A stretch of DNA of 5,649 bases from assembly GCA_964534095.1 (NCBI GenBank), contig CAZHPF010000063.1, positions 1 through 5,649 on the forward strand. Direction: 5' to 3'. Below are positions 5,499-5,649 of this stretch, piece after piece. Each line of letters opens with the position of its first letter. Position 1 is the first letter of the stretch. A program made the translations under genes and the position numbers. The notes beneath the pieces are model-generated. The model made no database searches. It saw only the letters and a list, made by a program, of their open reading frames with translations, and was not told the DNA's origin. Source of the DNA: CALMSM01 sp964534095. Lineage in GTDB: Bacteria > Patescibacteriota > Saccharimonadia > Saccharimonadales > CALMSM01.

Positions 5499-5503
5499 CC
5501 TCC
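5499..5503 (-). promoter_or_regulatory. ribosome binding site of the recombinase
   Basis: GGAGG is 7 bases from the ATG at 5491 and only 4 from the GTG at 5494. The spacing favours the ATG as the true start. Confidence 0.8.
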
Positions 5504-5516
5504 AAAACAGAAACGA

Positions 5517-5556
5517 CAGCCTCTGGGCTACTCCGCATGACACGGAACAGAGACTG
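5517..5556. repeat. inverted repeat in the recombinase leader
   Basis: CAGCCTCTG (5517-5525) and CAGAGACTG (5548-5556) match as an inverted repeat at 8 of 9 positions, separated by 22 bases, directly upstream of the recombinase ribosome binding site. It could be an operator or a leader hairpin that controls expression of the recombinase. The function is not shown by the sequence. Confidence 0.35.
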
Positions 5557-5620
5557 CCGTTACTATTCTCAAGTAGTTTACGAGTTGAGTTTGTCATGAT
5601 TTGTAGCCATTACTATTTTC
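5556..5620. repeat. imperfect direct repeat with 50-bp period
   Basis: GCCGTTACTATTCTC (5556-5570) and GCCATTACTATTTTC (5606-5620) agree at 13 of 15 positions and start exactly 50 bases apart, close to a whole number of helical turns. They lie upstream of the recombinase gene and may be binding sites for a regulator or for the recombinase. No open reading frame of note covers them. Confidence 0.45.
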
Positions 5621-5631
5621 TTACTTTTTTG

Positions 5632-5649
5632 CCCCTGTTGCAACCCCTG
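5632..5649. repeat. short CCCCTG repeat flanking TTGCAA
   Basis: Two copies of CCCCTG flank the palindrome TTGCAA at the very end of the window. The second copy ends at the last base, so whether this is the start of a longer repeat array cannot be seen. Confidence 0.25.

Noticed and set aside
5153..5599. 148-codon plus-strand open frame opposite the recombinase N-terminus
   Set aside because: It is antisense to the catalytic domain of the recombinase and has no recognisable protein features.
5575..5612. Ten-codon minus-strand frame starting ATGGCTACAAATCATG upstream of the recombinase
   Set aside because: No Shine-Dalgarno sequence and far too short to support as a gene or leader peptide.

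Overview
The window looks like a chromosomal segment of a Patescibacteria (CPR) genome, probably a Saccharibacteria (TM7) relative. This placement is by recognition of the protein style (R/G-tailed DEAD-box helicase, CPR-type serine recombinase, compact gene spacing) and not by any search. TAA, TAG and TGA all end genes here, so there is no sign of TGA recoding.

Positions 1-3600 look like host chromosome. Five genes run on the minus strand from one strong promoter at 3541-3569: a DEAD-box RNA helicase (2239-3441), a divergent GH37 trehalase-like hydrolase (939-2201), a 52-residue zinc-ribbon protein overlapping its 3' end (791-949), a lysine-free acidic disordered protein (387-707) and a MazG-type nucleotide pyrophosphohydrolase (51-368). 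The spacing is tight enough for one operon, with a possible secondary promoter just before the MazG gene.

Positions 3601-3993 on the plus strand encode a complete tmRNA (ssrA). It has its own strong promoter, whose -35 box overlaps the -35 box of the helicase promoter. The acceptor stem with encoded CCA, helix P2, pseudoknot PK1, a 25-codon tag frame ending in Ala-Ala, the stop-codon hairpin P5, and downstream helices forming at least two more pseudoknots can all be paired by eye. A rho-independent terminator follows at 4007-4028. The T-loop is not the usual UUCRANY, and the D-loop GG is also missing.

Positions 3944-5491 on the minus strand encode a large serine recombinase. Its last 16 codons are antisense to the tmRNA 3' end, and codons just upstream encode the tmRNA terminator hairpin. 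This is the arrangement expected at one end of a mobile element inserted at ssrA, with the tmRNA end as attachment half-site; the other end lies beyond the window. Positions 5492-5649, upstream of the recombinase, contain a strong ribosome binding site, an inverted repeat and a direct repeat with a 50-bp period, but no gene I can support.

The points most worth a second look are the tmRNA/recombinase overlap, the atypical tRNA-like domain of the tmRNA, and the altered substrate pocket of the trehalase-like enzyme.
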